This document shows positions 1 through 8,751 of a DNA stretch of 47,915 nt, piece by piece. Below the pieces are notes generated by a model. It was not told where the DNA came from. It searched no databases and worked only from the letters and a program-made list of their open reading frames with translations. Numbering within the stretch: the first letter of the stretch is position 1; each line of letters begins with the position of its first letter. The translations under genes and the position numbers were made by a program. Where the stretch lies: positions 1 through 47,915 of the forward strand of contig CAZYQW010000030.1 in NCBI GenBank assembly GCA_964649825.1, read 5' to 3'. The stretch comes from CAZYQW01 sp964649825. GTDB lineage: Bacteria; Planctomycetota; B15-G4; JADJEK01.

Positions 1-2
1 AA

Positions 3-107
3 CCCCCGAAGCGACTCGAGTCCGCGCTGATCGGCCTCGCGACCAGGATCCCCACGGATCAGGAGGCCGCCGCGCTCGTGCGAGCGGCGTGCTCACAAAA
101 CTGTTGA
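3..107 (+). CDS. C-terminal end of an unidentified protein (5' partial)
   Basis: Frame 3 is open from the window edge to a TGA at 105-107. It encodes about 34 residues containing an amphipathic Leu/Ala/Arg-rich helix (ESALIGLATRIPTDQEAAAL) and ending in Ser-Gln-Asn-Cys. Composition and G/C-rich third positions look like a real alpha-helical C-terminus, while the other two forward frames look random. No family can be named from so short a piece, and the true start lies outside the window. The next gene on this strand starts about 340 bases downstream, so this is probably the end of a separate transcription unit. Confidence 0.4.
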   Translation, partial: PPKRLESALIGLATRIPTDQEAAALVRAACSQNC

Positions 108-450
108 ATCAACTGTCTCATTCACGTTGACACGTTCCGCGGGTCGACGCCCTGACCTTCGAGGAGCGCGCGTTCGAGGGGTATTCGGGGTTCCAGGTCC
201 GTCACTGACGCGGGTGGACTGCCGCGGCGTCCGCGTTTCCCGCGCGAAACAGGAACGATCGCGGCCGTACGTTCCACTCGATCTTTCCGCGCCACGGTCG
301 ACGATGCTGCACTACTGTCTAGAGTGGTGGCCCACGTGGGGCCTGGGTCGTACACGCTCGCTCACGCGATCACCTCCTCGCTGCCTCGCCGTTCTCTCGC
401 GCCCAGCGTCCGTGATCTCGCACCGACGGCGGATGCAACAGGGAGTTCCG
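108..450. other. Intergenic/leader region before the hybrid kinase
   Basis: This stretch lies between the first stop codon and the preferred kinase start. The kinase reading frame stays open upstream to 127, but the encoded residues are Arg/Pro-rich and look random. The sequence is less G/C-biased near 100-130. A perfect TTGACA hexamer lies at 127-132, but no -10 element sits at the right distance, so I do not call a promoter. I see no RNA gene or repeat here. Confidence 0.4.
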
Positions 451-2034
451 ATGGTCAAGCTAGCGGACGTTTCGGCGAGCAGAAAAGACCTCGAAGTCGA
501 GTCGGCGCCAGGAAGCGTATCGGCTACGCGACTGAATGAGATGACGACGAACGCCACGGCCTTGCTCGACCAACTGCCGGACATCGTGTTCCTGCTCGAC
601 GTCGACGGTCGCGTCGTCGCCGCGCACGGACGTGATCGATTGCGCTGCTTTCCCAAGGTGGCCGTCGGTGATCGCTTGATCGATCATCTTCCGACCATCG
701 CGCGGGAACGGTTTCGCGAGGCGATCGCGCGAGCGGCGCCCGAGAGGCGCGAGGACCGATTCGACTACGAGCCCGCGTCGTCCCTCGGCCTCTGCGTCTT
801 CGAAATGAGGATCACCTACGCGGTCGAGCGGTGGATCGTCGTCATTCGAGACCTCACGTCGGAGCGGCGGCGCGAGCGCCAGGCGTCGCTCACCCATCGA
901 ATGGAGTCGGTCGGACGCCTCGCCGGCGGAATCGCTCACGACTTCAACAACCTGCTGACCGCGATCGTGGCGCACGGCGAGTTCGCCCGCGGCGACGCCA
1001 AGGTCGGATCTCGGAGCCGCGAGCACGTCGACAAGGTGCTCTGCGCCGCGTCGCGCGCCGCGGAGCTGACGCGCAAGCTGCTCGCCTTCTCGCACCGCCA
1101 CGTCGTCGACGCCGAGCTCCTCGACGCTCGGGAGATCGCGCGCGCAGCGAGCCGATCGACGACCGACTGGAAGTGTTCCCGTGCCACGGTGAGCCTTCGC
1201 GTCTCCGACGCTCCGTGCCCGATCCGCTCGAACGCGAAGCTCCTGCGCAACGTCGTCGATCAGCTCGTGCGCAACGCCTGCGAGGCGTGCGACCCCGGCG
1301 ACCGGATCACGATCACGGTGCGTCCCGTCGAACTCGGACCGATCGTCGCCGCGCGCTCGATGGAGCTGTCGGTCGGACCGTACGTGCAGATCGTCGTCCA
1401 CGACACCGGGACCGGGATGACCGAGGACGTGCGAAGCCGGATCTTCGACCCGTTCTTCACCACGAAGGTCGGAGGAATGGGGACCGGGCTCAGCCTCGCG
1501 CTGTGCTACGGAGCCGTGCGTCAGGCGGGCGGCGCGTTCCTCACCTACTCGCGGCCGAATCGCGGCACGACCGTCGCCATGTATCTGCCGCGCGTCGACG
1601 ACGCGCCGAAGCCCGGCCGGGCACCGTCCCTCTCCTCGCCCTCCAGCTCACGGCGGCGCATCCTCCTCGTGGAGGATGACCCGGCGGTGCGCGACGTGAC
1701 GTTCCGCGCCCTGGACCACTTCGGCTATCACGTGGTCGCCGCGGAGAACGGCCACGCCGCGCTGGCCATGGTCGAACACGCGCAGCCGATCGATGCGGTC
1801 GTGACCGACATCGTCATGCCTCGCCTCGACGGGCGCGCGCTCGCAGGGCGACTCCGCGCGCGCGATCCGGAATTGAGCGTGCTGTTCATGTCCGGCTACA
1901 CGCACGCGGCGCTCGAGCCTCGCGACCTCGAAGCACCGAACACCGCGTTCCTGCAGAAGCCGTTCACACCGCAGCAGCTCGCCGACGTTCTCGACGAGCT
2001 GCTCGCGCGCCGCGCGCCGCGCCGCGCCCTGTGA
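451..2034 (+). CDS. Hybrid sensor histidine kinase with C-terminal receiver domain
   Basis: A soluble two-component hybrid kinase of 527 residues. An N-terminal PAS-like sensor segment (about 30-145, containing DIVFLLDVDGRVV) precedes a HisKA helix with the phospho-acceptor in GGIAHDFNN (His163). A HATPase domain follows, with the G1 box DTGTGM and the lid/G2 region FTTKVGGMGTGL. After a Ser-rich linker comes a receiver domain with acidic residues in VEDD and phospho-acceptor Asp453 in TDIVMP. The HDFNN motif and kinase-receiver order are typical of HWE-unrelated PAS hybrid kinases common in Myxococcota and Planctomycetota. No transmembrane segment is visible, so the signal is probably cytoplasmic. 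I chose ATG 451 because GGGAG lies just upstream and the sequence before it looks non-coding; ATG 433 is possible. No cognate DNA-binding regulator is adjacent, so the target is unknown. Confidence 0.85.
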   Translation: MVKLADVSASRKDLEVESAPGSVSATRLNEMTTNATALLDQLPDIVFLLDVDGRVVAAHGRDRLRCFPKVAVGDRLIDHLPTIARERFREAIARAAPERREDRFDYEPASSLGLCVFEMRITYAVERWIVVIRDLTSERRRERQASLTHRMESVGRLAGGIAHDFNNLLTAIVAHGEFARGDAKVGSRSREHVDKVLCAASRAAELTRKLLAFSHRHVVDAELLDAREIARAASRSTTDWKCSRATVSLRVSDAPCPIRSNAKLLRNVVDQLVRNACEACDPGDRITITVRPVELGPIVAARSMELSVGPYVQIVVHDTGTGMTEDVRSRIFDPFFTTKVGGMGTGLSLALCYGAVRQAGGAFLTYSRPNRGTTVAMYLPRVDDAPKPGRAPSLSSPSSSRRRILLVEDDPAVRDVTFRALDHFGYHVVAAENGHAALAMVEHAQPIDAVVTDIVMPRLDGRALAGRLRARDPELSVLFMSGYTHAALEPRDLEAPNTAFLQKPFTPQQLADVLDELLARRAPRRAL

Positions 2035-2057
2035 GCCCCCCGCTCCGCGACGCGACG

Positions 2058-2285
2058 TCAGGAGCCCATTGATTCGTCGGCCGCGGCGTCCGCCTCGAGG
2101 TCCTCGTTCATCTGATCGACGCTCTCGTCGACCTCGTCCGCCTTCTCGTTGACCTCGCCCTTGAAGCGGTCCGTCGCCGAGTCCCACTTGTCCGCGAACT
2201 TGCTGTCCCCGCACCCGCACGGCGCCGCCACCAACGCGGCGACGAAGACCCGGGACGTCCAACGCACCATCCGACTCATTTTCAT
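2058..2285 (-). CDS. Small acidic lipoprotein (75 aa)
   Basis: The predicted product has a short basic N-terminus, a hydrophobic stretch (VFVAALVAAP) and a lipobox-like Cys at residue 23 or 25, so it is probably exported and lipidated. The mature part is about 50 residues, very acidic and helical, rich in Asp/Glu (KADEVDESVDQMNEDLEAD), with no known domain. The start ATG at 2285 has GAGCGGAG directly upstream; ATG 2279 is an alternative. It converges on the hybrid kinase with a 23-base gap and is divergent from the alpha-2-macroglobulin gene. Short Glu/Asp-rich lipoproteins like this often sit in the outer membrane or periplasm as spacers, but no function can be assigned. Confidence 0.6.
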   Translation of the reverse strand: MKMSRMVRWTSRVFVAALVAAPCGCGDSKFADKWDSATDRFKGEVNEKADEVDESVDQMNEDLEADAAADESMGS

Positions 2286-2340
2286 TGCTCCGCTCTTTGA
2301 CGAGTGCTTTATCGAAGAGATTGGGCCGGGCGTGGAGAAG

Positions 2341-2373
2341 AAAAAAAGCGCGGCCGGAGCGGCGCTCCGCCGG
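2341..2373 (-). terminator. Terminator-like hairpin facing the small lipoprotein gene
   Basis: Read on the minus strand, a GC-rich imperfect stem built on GGAGC-gcc-GCTCC is followed by seven consecutive T residues. This is the shape of an intrinsic terminator. It lies 55 bases upstream of the lipoprotein start, inside the divergent region, so it would act on transcripts entering from the alpha-2-macroglobulin side, or as an attenuator if the lipoprotein promoter lies further upstream. Confidence 0.45.
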
Positions 2374-2522
2374 ACTTCCGATTTCCGAGTTGCGGTTCCG
2401 CCGCACCGAGAAGAGGGTCGGGATGGAGGACAGGTCCAAAAAGACTGGAACTCGCACCCTCGGGTCCGTTCTAACTCGGGACTTGGATCGCTTCGTTCGT
2501 ACCTTGTCGAGGAATCTGGACC

Positions 2523-5500
2523 ATGAACATGCGGCTCGCGGGGACGGCACTCGTGGTCGGACTTGGGGTGAAGTTCCTCTCTTTCTCGTCGCCGGAGGAG
2601 CCCGAGGTGCTGGAGAAGTGGTTCCAGGACGGTCAGTTCCTCGAGGCGTACCAAGGGTTCCGCGAGCGCGCCCTCGTCGGCGACGTGACGGGACCGCAGC
2701 GGGCGCAGGCCCTCGAGCGTGCGCTCGACTGTCTCGCTCGACTGCGGCGGGTCGAGGAGAACGACGGGTTGCGTGAGGAGGTGGTCGCGCGGCATCCCGC
2801 GGATCCGTGGACGCTGCGGGCGGCGGCGCGCCGGCTCCTCGCCGACGCCCACTTCGGCACTGTGATCGGCGGCGAGTTCCAGCGCGGCCAACGTCGCAAC
2901 GGCCGGCACGCCAGCTCGTTCGACCGTGACCGGGTCCGCGCCCTGCAGCTCCTCCTCCAGGCCGAGGCGAACGCCGACCCGGGCGACGAGAAGGCACGCG
3001 CCACCCTCTGGCTCGAGATCGCCGACGCGACCGCCGCGCGTCCGAACCTGTATGCCGCCTGGCGCCTGTCGAGCTTGACCGACCTTTCGTCGTTGCCGGA
3101 CTACGACGACTCGGAGACGGCGTGGCGGTACCAGTCCGCGAGTCTTGCGCCCGTCGACGAGAACGGCGACCCGATCTTCCACGCGCGGCCGGCGAGCTTC
3201 GCCGAAGCGAAGACCGACGGCGAACGCTGGCGCGTCGCGCTCGAGAACGCGATGCAGGCCGACCCATCGCAACGCGCGGAGGTCATCTGGAAGCGCGCCA
3301 CGTTCCTCCGCTCGCAGTTCGGCGTCGAGACCGCGGCCGGCTTCCTCGGCGAGCCGGACTCGGACACGCCTCGCGACGGCACCGCGCTCGCGGTGCAGAC
3401 GCTCTCGGACGACGAGACGATCGCGCGGCTCGCCACCGGCGTCCGGCGCTTCCGTCTTCCCGAGGAGCACAACCACGTCCGCCTCCTCCAGGCCATCGTC
3501 GACTCCGAAGGCTCGTGGGGACGAATCGCGGTCGAGCAGCTCGCCACGATCTTCGAGAACCGCCGCCAGCTCGACCGCGCCGCCGAGATGTGGCGCCGTC
3601 GCGTCGCGATGAACGACGAGGACGACGACTCCACCTATCAGGCGCGCCTCGACCAGATCGTCGGCCGCTGGATCGCGATCGAGCCGGTTGGTACGCAGCC
3701 GGCGGGGGCCGGCGCCCGCTTCACGCTGCGCTACCGGAACGCGACGCGGGTCTCGTTCGAAGCCCGCGCGATCGACGTCGAGAGCCTGCTCGAGGACACG
3801 ATCGACTACCTCGAATCGAACCCGTCACGGCTCGACTGGAGCAAGTTGAACCTCGAGAACCTCGGCTACCGACAGGTCACCGAGAACGCGCGCCGCTACA
3901 CCGGCGAACGGATCGCCGCGTGGGACCTCGATCTCGACCCGCATCCGCGCCACCTCGATCGTGTCGCGGAGGTGACGACGCCGCTCCAGCGCGCGGGCGC
4001 CTACCTCGTCACCGCTCGCGCCGAGAACGGCAACGCGACCCGCGTCGTCCTGTGGGTCGCGGACACCGCGATCGTTGCGAAGGCGACCGACGAAGGGACG
4101 GCGTACTTCGTCTGCGACGCGGACACCGGAACGCCGGTCGGTCGGATGAACGTCGAGTTCTTCGGCTACGCCCAGGAGATGGTGGAACCGCGGAAGTGGG
4201 TCGTGAAGACGGCGAAGTTCGCGGCGACGACGGACGCCGACGGCGTCGTGATTCCCGGCCGAACCCGACAACGGGACGGGTTCCAGTGGCTCGTGACGGC
4301 GCGGTCCGACGCGGGACGCATTGCGTACCTCGGCTTCTCGAGCCTGTGGACCGGCTCGCGCGACGACGTGAAGCCGTCCGCGCGGGCCCTCGTCCTGACC
4401 GATCGGCCGATCTACCGGCCCGGTCAGCCGGTCCATTTCAAGGTCTGGATCGCCGAGCCGCGCTACGACAAGGACGAGCCGTCGCCGTTCGCCGGCCGCG
4501 AGGTGCAGGTGACGATCCAGGACCCGCGCTCCGAGAAGGTGCTGGAGAAGACGTTCGTCTGCGACCAGTACGGCGGGCTGCACGGAACGTTCGACGTCGC
4601 CCGTGCCGCCATCCTCGGCGTCTACCACGTATCGATCCCCGAGCTCGGGCACGGCACGTTCCGAGTCGAGGAGTACCGCAAGCCCGAGTTCGAGGTGAAG
4701 GTCGAGAGCCCGTCCGAGCCGGTTCGGCTCGGCGACCGGATCCGCGCCGCGATCGAGGCGCGCTACTACTTCGGCTCGCCGGTGACGAACGCAACCGTCG
4801 AGTACCGCGTCGTGCGCACTCCGATCGATGCGCAGTGGATGCCGAAGCGGCGGTGGGACTGGCTCTACGGCCGGGGCTACGCGTGGAGCGGCTACGACTA
4901 CGACTGGTACCCCGGCTTCGAGCGTTTCGGGTGCCGGCGGCCGTTCCCCTGGTGGTGGCCGTCCGGATCACGCGCGCCCGAGGTCGTCGCCGAAGGCGAA
5001 GCACGCCTCGACGCGACCGGCCGCTTCGTACTCGACGTCGACACGGCGAGCGCGGCCGAGCGGTTCGGCGACGAGGACCACCGCTACACGATCACCGCGA
5101 CGGTGCGCGACGCGTCACGGCGCGCCGTGACGGGCCACGCGGACGTGTTCGCGGCGCGCGAGCCGTTCGACGTCACGGTGTGGACCCGCCAAGGGTACGT
5201 GTACGCCGGCGACGTCGTCGACGTCTCGGCCCACGTCCACGCGCCCGACGGGCGCGGCGTGAGCGGGCGAGGGATGCTCCGTCTGTACTGGATCGACTAC
5301 TCGGACGCGACCCCGCGCGAGACGCTCATCGAGGAGTCGCCGGTTCATCCCGACGACGACGGTTCGGCGGACGCGACCCTGAGCGTCGTGCGGCCCGGTC
5401 CGTATCGGGTCTCCTACACGGTCACCGACGTCCGCGGGCGCTCCGTCGAGGGCGCGACGTTCCTCAGCGTCTACGACCGCGGAGCACCGACCCGCGAGCA

Positions 5501-8500
5501 CCGCTACAACCCGCTCGAGCTCGTCGCCGCGGAGAGCGAGTACGCACCGGGCGCGACGGCGCACGTTCGGGTCAACGTCGATCGCGCCGGCGCGACGGTC
5601 GTGCTCTTCGTCCGCGCTCAGAACGGGGTTTGTCCGACGCCGCAGGTCTTGCGCATGACGGAGAAGAGCCGCGAGATCGAGATCCCGCTCACCGTCGCGG
5701 ACGCACCGAACATCTTCATCGAGGCGTTCACGGTGACCGGTGCCGACGTCGTCCGAGAGGTCCGCATGATCGCGGTGCCGCCCGCGTCGCGCATCCTCGA
5801 CGTCGAGGTCGCGCCGGATGCGTCCGAGTATCGACCCGGACAGGAGGCGACGGTTCGGATCCGCCTGAAGGACGAGAGCGGCGCGCCGTTCGTCGGATCG
5901 ACGATGGTCACCGTGTACGACGCGGCTCTCGACGCGCTCGTCGCGGGCGGTACACCGACGCTGAAGGAGCTCTGGTCGTGGCGGCGCCACCACCATCCCC
6001 ACGAAGCGTCCAACCTCGCCCGCGTCGAGGCGCCGATCACCCGACCCAACGAGACCACGATGGGCGCGATCGGCGCGTTCGGAGACGTCCCGGCCAGCCC
6101 GGCCACCCGGGGAGCAGGGAGTGTCCGCTCCGCGTCCAAAGGGTACTCCGGTCCGCGAGACGGGTTCGATGAAGGGACGGCGGGTGCGCCGCTCGCCACG
6201 GCCTCGGCGCGCGGCGTGCAGTCCGACTTCGAGGCGGTAGGAGACGACGCCTGGTTGGCCGACGACGGAGCCGCCGCGGAGCCCGCGCCGGTGCGCCGGC
6301 AGTTCGCCGACACGGCGTTCTTCGCCGCCGCCGTCGAGACCGACGCCAACGGCGAGGCCACGGTCGCCTTCCCGATGCCGGAGAACCTGACGGCGTGGCG
6401 CATCCACACCTACTGCCTCGGCCACGGCGCTCGCGTCGGCGAGGGCGAGTCGCGCGTGGTCACGCGGAAGGACCTCATCGTCCGATTGATCACGCCGCGC
6501 TTCCTGACCGAGCGCGACGAGGTCGTCCTGTCGGCGGTCGTCCACAACGAGCGCCCCGAGCCGCGCGACGTGCTGGTCGCGCTCGAGCTCGACGGACGGA
6601 TCCTCGCCGCGCGCGGCGACCTATCCACGACGGTGCCGGTCGCCGCCCACGGAGAAGCACGCGTGGACTGGCTCGCCGACGTGCTCGCGGAGGGCGGAGC
6701 GGTGATCCGCGCGACGGCGCGCTCCGCGGACGACACCGACGGCATGGAGATCACGATCCCGGCGCACGTCCACGGCGCGCCCCGTACGGACGCCTTCTCG
6801 GTCGCGCTCTCCCCGCACGACTCCACCGTGACCGTGACGTTCGAGGTCCCGGCGCGCCGCCGGGTCGAGGCGACCGAGGTCGAGATCCGCTTCAGCCCGT
6901 CGCTCGCGGCCGCGATCGTCGACGCGCTCCCGTACCTGGCGGAGTATCCGTACGGATGCACCGAGCAGACGATGAACCGATTCGTGCCGAGCGTCGTCGC
7001 GCGCAAGACGCTGATCGACCTCGGGGTCGACCTGGAGCGGATCGCGCGCGAGCACACGAACCTGAACGCGCAGCAGCTCGGAGACGCGAAGGAGCGGGCC
7101 GAGCGCTGGCGGCAGTACGAACGAAACCCGGTCTTCGATGAGGCCACGCTGCTCGACATGGTCCGCCAGGGGCTCGACCGCCTGACCGAGATGCAGCTCG
7201 CCGACGGCGGGTTCGGATGGTTCTCCGGCTACGGCGAGCGCTCCTCCGCCCACACGACAGCGACCGTCGTGAACGGTCTCCTGCTGGCGCGGGAGTGCGA
7301 CGTCCCGGTCGTCGCGTCCGTCCTCGACCGCTCCGTCCAGTGGCTCGACGCCTATCGCAACGAGCAGATCCGCCGCGTCGAGAACGCGGCGAGCAAGCAG
7401 CGACCCGCCAAGCCGCACGCCGACGACCTGGACGCGTTGGTCGAGTCGGTCCTCTCGCGGGCGGGGACGCCGAGTTCGCGCATGCGCGAGCTTCTCTATC
7501 GCGATCGACTCGCGATCTCGCTGCAGGCGCAGTGCCTGGTCGGGCTCGCCGTCGCGGAGGCGGGTGAAGCCGATCGCCTCGCGATGGTGCTCCGCAACCT
7601 CCGCCAGCACCTCGGACAGGACGACGAGAATCAGACCGCGTGGCTGCGCCGCCCGGACACCGGCTGGTGGTTCTGGTACGGGAGCGAGTACGAGACGAAC
7701 GCGGTCTACCTGAAGCTCCTCGCGCGCGTCGACCCGAAAGGCGAGCTCGCCCCGCGCGTCGTCAAGTTCCTCATGAACCACCGCCCCGGCGGGACCTCGT
7801 GGAAGTCGACGCGCGACACCGCGCTCTGCGTCGAGGCGATCGCCGAGTACCTGCGCGCGAGCGGCGAGGCGGCGCCGGACCAGACGATCTCGATCGTCGT
7901 CGACGGCGAGGTCCTGAAAAGGGTACGGGTCACCGCCACGAACCTGTTCGACGTCGACAACACCGTGCGCCTCTCCGGTGACGCCGTCTCCGCCGGACGG
8001 CACGTGGTCGAGATCCGTCGCGAGGGAGTCGGTCCCGTCTACGCGAACGTCTACGCCCGAACGTTCAGTCTCGAGGACACGCTCACGCGCGCCGGTCTCG
8101 AGCTCCGCGTGGAGCGACGGATCGCGCGGCTCGTGCCCGAGAAGAAGACCCGAACCGCGCCGGACGCCGGGGGCCGCCCCGCCGATCTCGCGGTCGAGAG
8201 CTACCAGCGCCTCCCGCTCGCGGACGGCGGCGCGGTCGAGAGCGGCGACCTGATCGAGGTGTCGCTCCTCGTCGAGTCGAAGAACGCGTACGAGTACGTG
8301 TTGATCGAGGACGTGAAACCGGCGGGGTTCGAGGCGCTCGACACGTCGAGCGGCTACGTCTTCTCCGGCCTCTCCGCGTATCGCGAGCTGCGCGACCGGA
8401 CCGTGACGTTCTTCGTGACCGAGCTTCCGCGTGGCCGCCACGAGCTGACCTACCGCCTGCGCGCCGAAACTCCGGGCCGATTCGCCGCGCTCCCGTCCCG

Positions 8501-8570
8501 CGTGTTCGCGATGTATGCGCCGGAGCTCCACGGCAACTCGGACGAGCTGCGCGTTCGCATCCAGGAGTGA
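2523..8570 (+). CDS. Alpha-2-macroglobulin family protein with thioester motif
   Basis: A 2015-residue bacterial alpha-2-macroglobulin, a family that traps proteases in the periplasm. The N-terminus has a short hydrophobic signal or anchor (residues 4-20) but no lipobox Cys. Residues about 25-380 are helical and TPR-like. Macroglobulin domains follow, including the MG2 signature PIYRPGQPVHF at 629-639. The A2M domain begins near 1259 (FPMPENLTAWRIHTY), and the thioester motif CTEQ is at 1479-1482 within YPYGCTEQTMNRF, heading an alpha-toroid thioester domain. Residues 772-812 are strikingly rich in Trp, Tyr and Arg. Residues about 1151-1258 are low-complexity Gly/Ala/Ser-rich, at the place expected for a bait region. 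No penicillin-binding protein 1C gene is adjacent, unlike many proteobacterial loci. ATG 2523 is preceded by GAGGAA. Function as a protease trap is inferred from the family. Confidence 0.9.
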   Translation: MNMRLAGTALVVGLGVKFLSFSSPEEPEVLEKWFQDGQFLEAYQGFRERALVGDVTGPQRAQALERALDCLARLRRVEENDGLREEVVARHPADPWTLRAAARRLLADAHFGTVIGGEFQRGQRRNGRHASSFDRDRVRALQLLLQAEANADPGDEKARATLWLEIADATAARPNLYAAWRLSSLTDLSSLPDYDDSETAWRYQSASLAPVDENGDPIFHARPASFAEAKTDGERWRVALENAMQADPSQRAEVIWKRATFLRSQFGVETAAGFLGEPDSDTPRDGTALAVQTLSDDETIARLATGVRRFRLPEEHNHVRLLQAIVDSEGSWGRIAVEQLATIFENRRQLDRAAEMWRRRVAMNDEDDDSTYQARLDQIVGRWIAIEPVGTQPAGAGARFTLRYRNATRVSFEARAIDVESLLEDTIDYLESNPSRLDWSKLNLENLGYRQVTENARRYTGERIAAWDLDLDPHPRHLDRVAEVTTPLQRAGAYLVTARAENGNATRVVLWVADTAIVAKATDEGTAYFVCDADTGTPVGRMNVEFFGYAQEMVEPRKWVVKTAKFAATTDADGVVIPGRTRQRDGFQWLVTARSDAGRIAYLGFSSLWTGSRDDVKPSARALVLTDRPIYRPGQPVHFKVWIAEPRYDKDEPSPFAGREVQVTIQDPRSEKVLEKTFVCDQYGGLHGTFDVARAAILGVYHVSIPELGHGTFRVEEYRKPEFEVKVESPSEPVRLGDRIRAAIEARYYFGSPVTNATVEYRVVRTPIDAQWMPKRRWDWLYGRGYAWSGYDYDWYPGFERFGCRRPFPWWWPSGSRAPEVVAEGEARLDATGRFVLDVDTASAAERFGDEDHRYTITATVRDASRRAVTGHADVFAAREPFDVTVWTRQGYVYAGDVVDVSAHVHAPDGRGVSGRGMLRLYWIDYSDATPRETLIEESPVHPDDDGSADATLSVVRPGPYRVSYTVTDVRGRSVEGATFLSVYDRGAPTREHRYNPLELVAAESEYAPGATAHVRVNVDRAGATVVLFVRAQNGVCPTPQVLRMTEKSREIEIPLTVADAPNIFIEAFTVTGADVVREVRMIAVPPASRILDVEVAPDASEYRPGQEATVRIRLKDESGAPFVGSTMVTVYDAALDALVAGGTPTLKELWSWRRHHHPHEASNLARVEAPITRPNETTMGAIGAFGDVPASPATRGAGSVRSASKGYSGPRDGFDEGTAGAPLATASARGVQSDFEAVGDDAWLADDGAAAEPAPVRRQFADTAFFAAAVETDANGEATVAFPMPENLTAWRIHTYCLGHGARVGEGESRVVTRKDLIVRLITPRFLTERDEVVLSAVVHNERPEPRDVLVALELDGRILAARGDLSTTVPVAAHGEARVDWLADVLAEGGAVIRATARSADDTDGMEITIPAHVHGAPRTDAFSVALSPHDSTVTVTFEVPARRRVEATEVEIRFSPSLAAAIVDALPYLAEYPYGCTEQTMNRFVPSVVARKTLIDLGVDLERIAREHTNLNAQQLGDAKERAERWRQYERNPVFDEATLLDMVRQGLDRLTEMQLADGGFGWFSGYGERSSAHTTATVVNGLLLARECDVPVVASVLDRSVQWLDAYRNEQIRRVENAASKQRPAKPHADDLDALVESVLSRAGTPSSRMRELLYRDRLAISLQAQCLVGLAVAEAGEADRLAMVLRNLRQHLGQDDENQTAWLRRPDTGWWFWYGSEYETNAVYLKLLARVDPKGELAPRVVKFLMNHRPGGTSWKSTRDTALCVEAIAEYLRASGEAAPDQTISIVVDGEVLKRVRVTATNLFDVDNTVRLSGDAVSAGRHVVEIRREGVGPVYANVYARTFSLEDTLTRAGLELRVERRIARLVPEKKTRTAPDAGGRPADLAVESYQRLPLADGGAVESGDLIEVSLLVESKNAYEYVLIEDVKPAGFEALDTSSGYVFSGLSAYRELRDRTVTFFVTELPRGRHELTYRLRAETPGRFAALPSRVFAMYAPELHGNSDELRVRIQE

Positions 8571-8623
8571 GACGGAGCCGGGGCGACCCCGGTTCGTAGC
8601 ATATGCACCGCGATGGATGCCGC

Positions 8624-8646
8624 CGGCCGGCGGCTGCCGCCGGCCG
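8624..8646 (+). terminator. Strong GC hairpin after the alpha-2-macroglobulin gene
   Basis: An 11-base perfect inverted repeat (CGGCCGGCGGC and its complement) separated by one T sits 54 bases after the alpha-2-macroglobulin stop. The left arm also belongs to a 16-base palindrome at 8619-8634. There is no T tract after it, so it may be a Rho-assisted terminator or an RNA end-protecting hairpin rather than a classical intrinsic terminator. Confidence 0.4.
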
Positions 8647-8735
8647 TTCCTGAGCCATCTCGATGAAGCGCGGAGATCGTTCCCGGGATTCGGGGCACGT
8701 TCTCATCGCATGGAACACATGTCCGTGATCGGGCC

Positions 8736-8751
8736 GAGGAGGCCAACGGTG
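8736..8751 (+). promoter_or_regulatory. Shine-Dalgarno that fixes a GTG start
   Basis: GAGGAGG at 8736-8742 is followed by a six-base spacer and GTG at 8749-8751. The in-frame ATGs at 8710 and 8719 have no comparable site. The residues after the GTG begin the basic-then-hydrophobic N-terminus typical of AsmA-like proteins, so this is the preferred start. Confidence 0.65.

Noticed and set aside
127..450. Upstream extension of the hybrid kinase
   Set aside because: Arg/Pro-rich, no domain, and ATG 451 has the better ribosome site.
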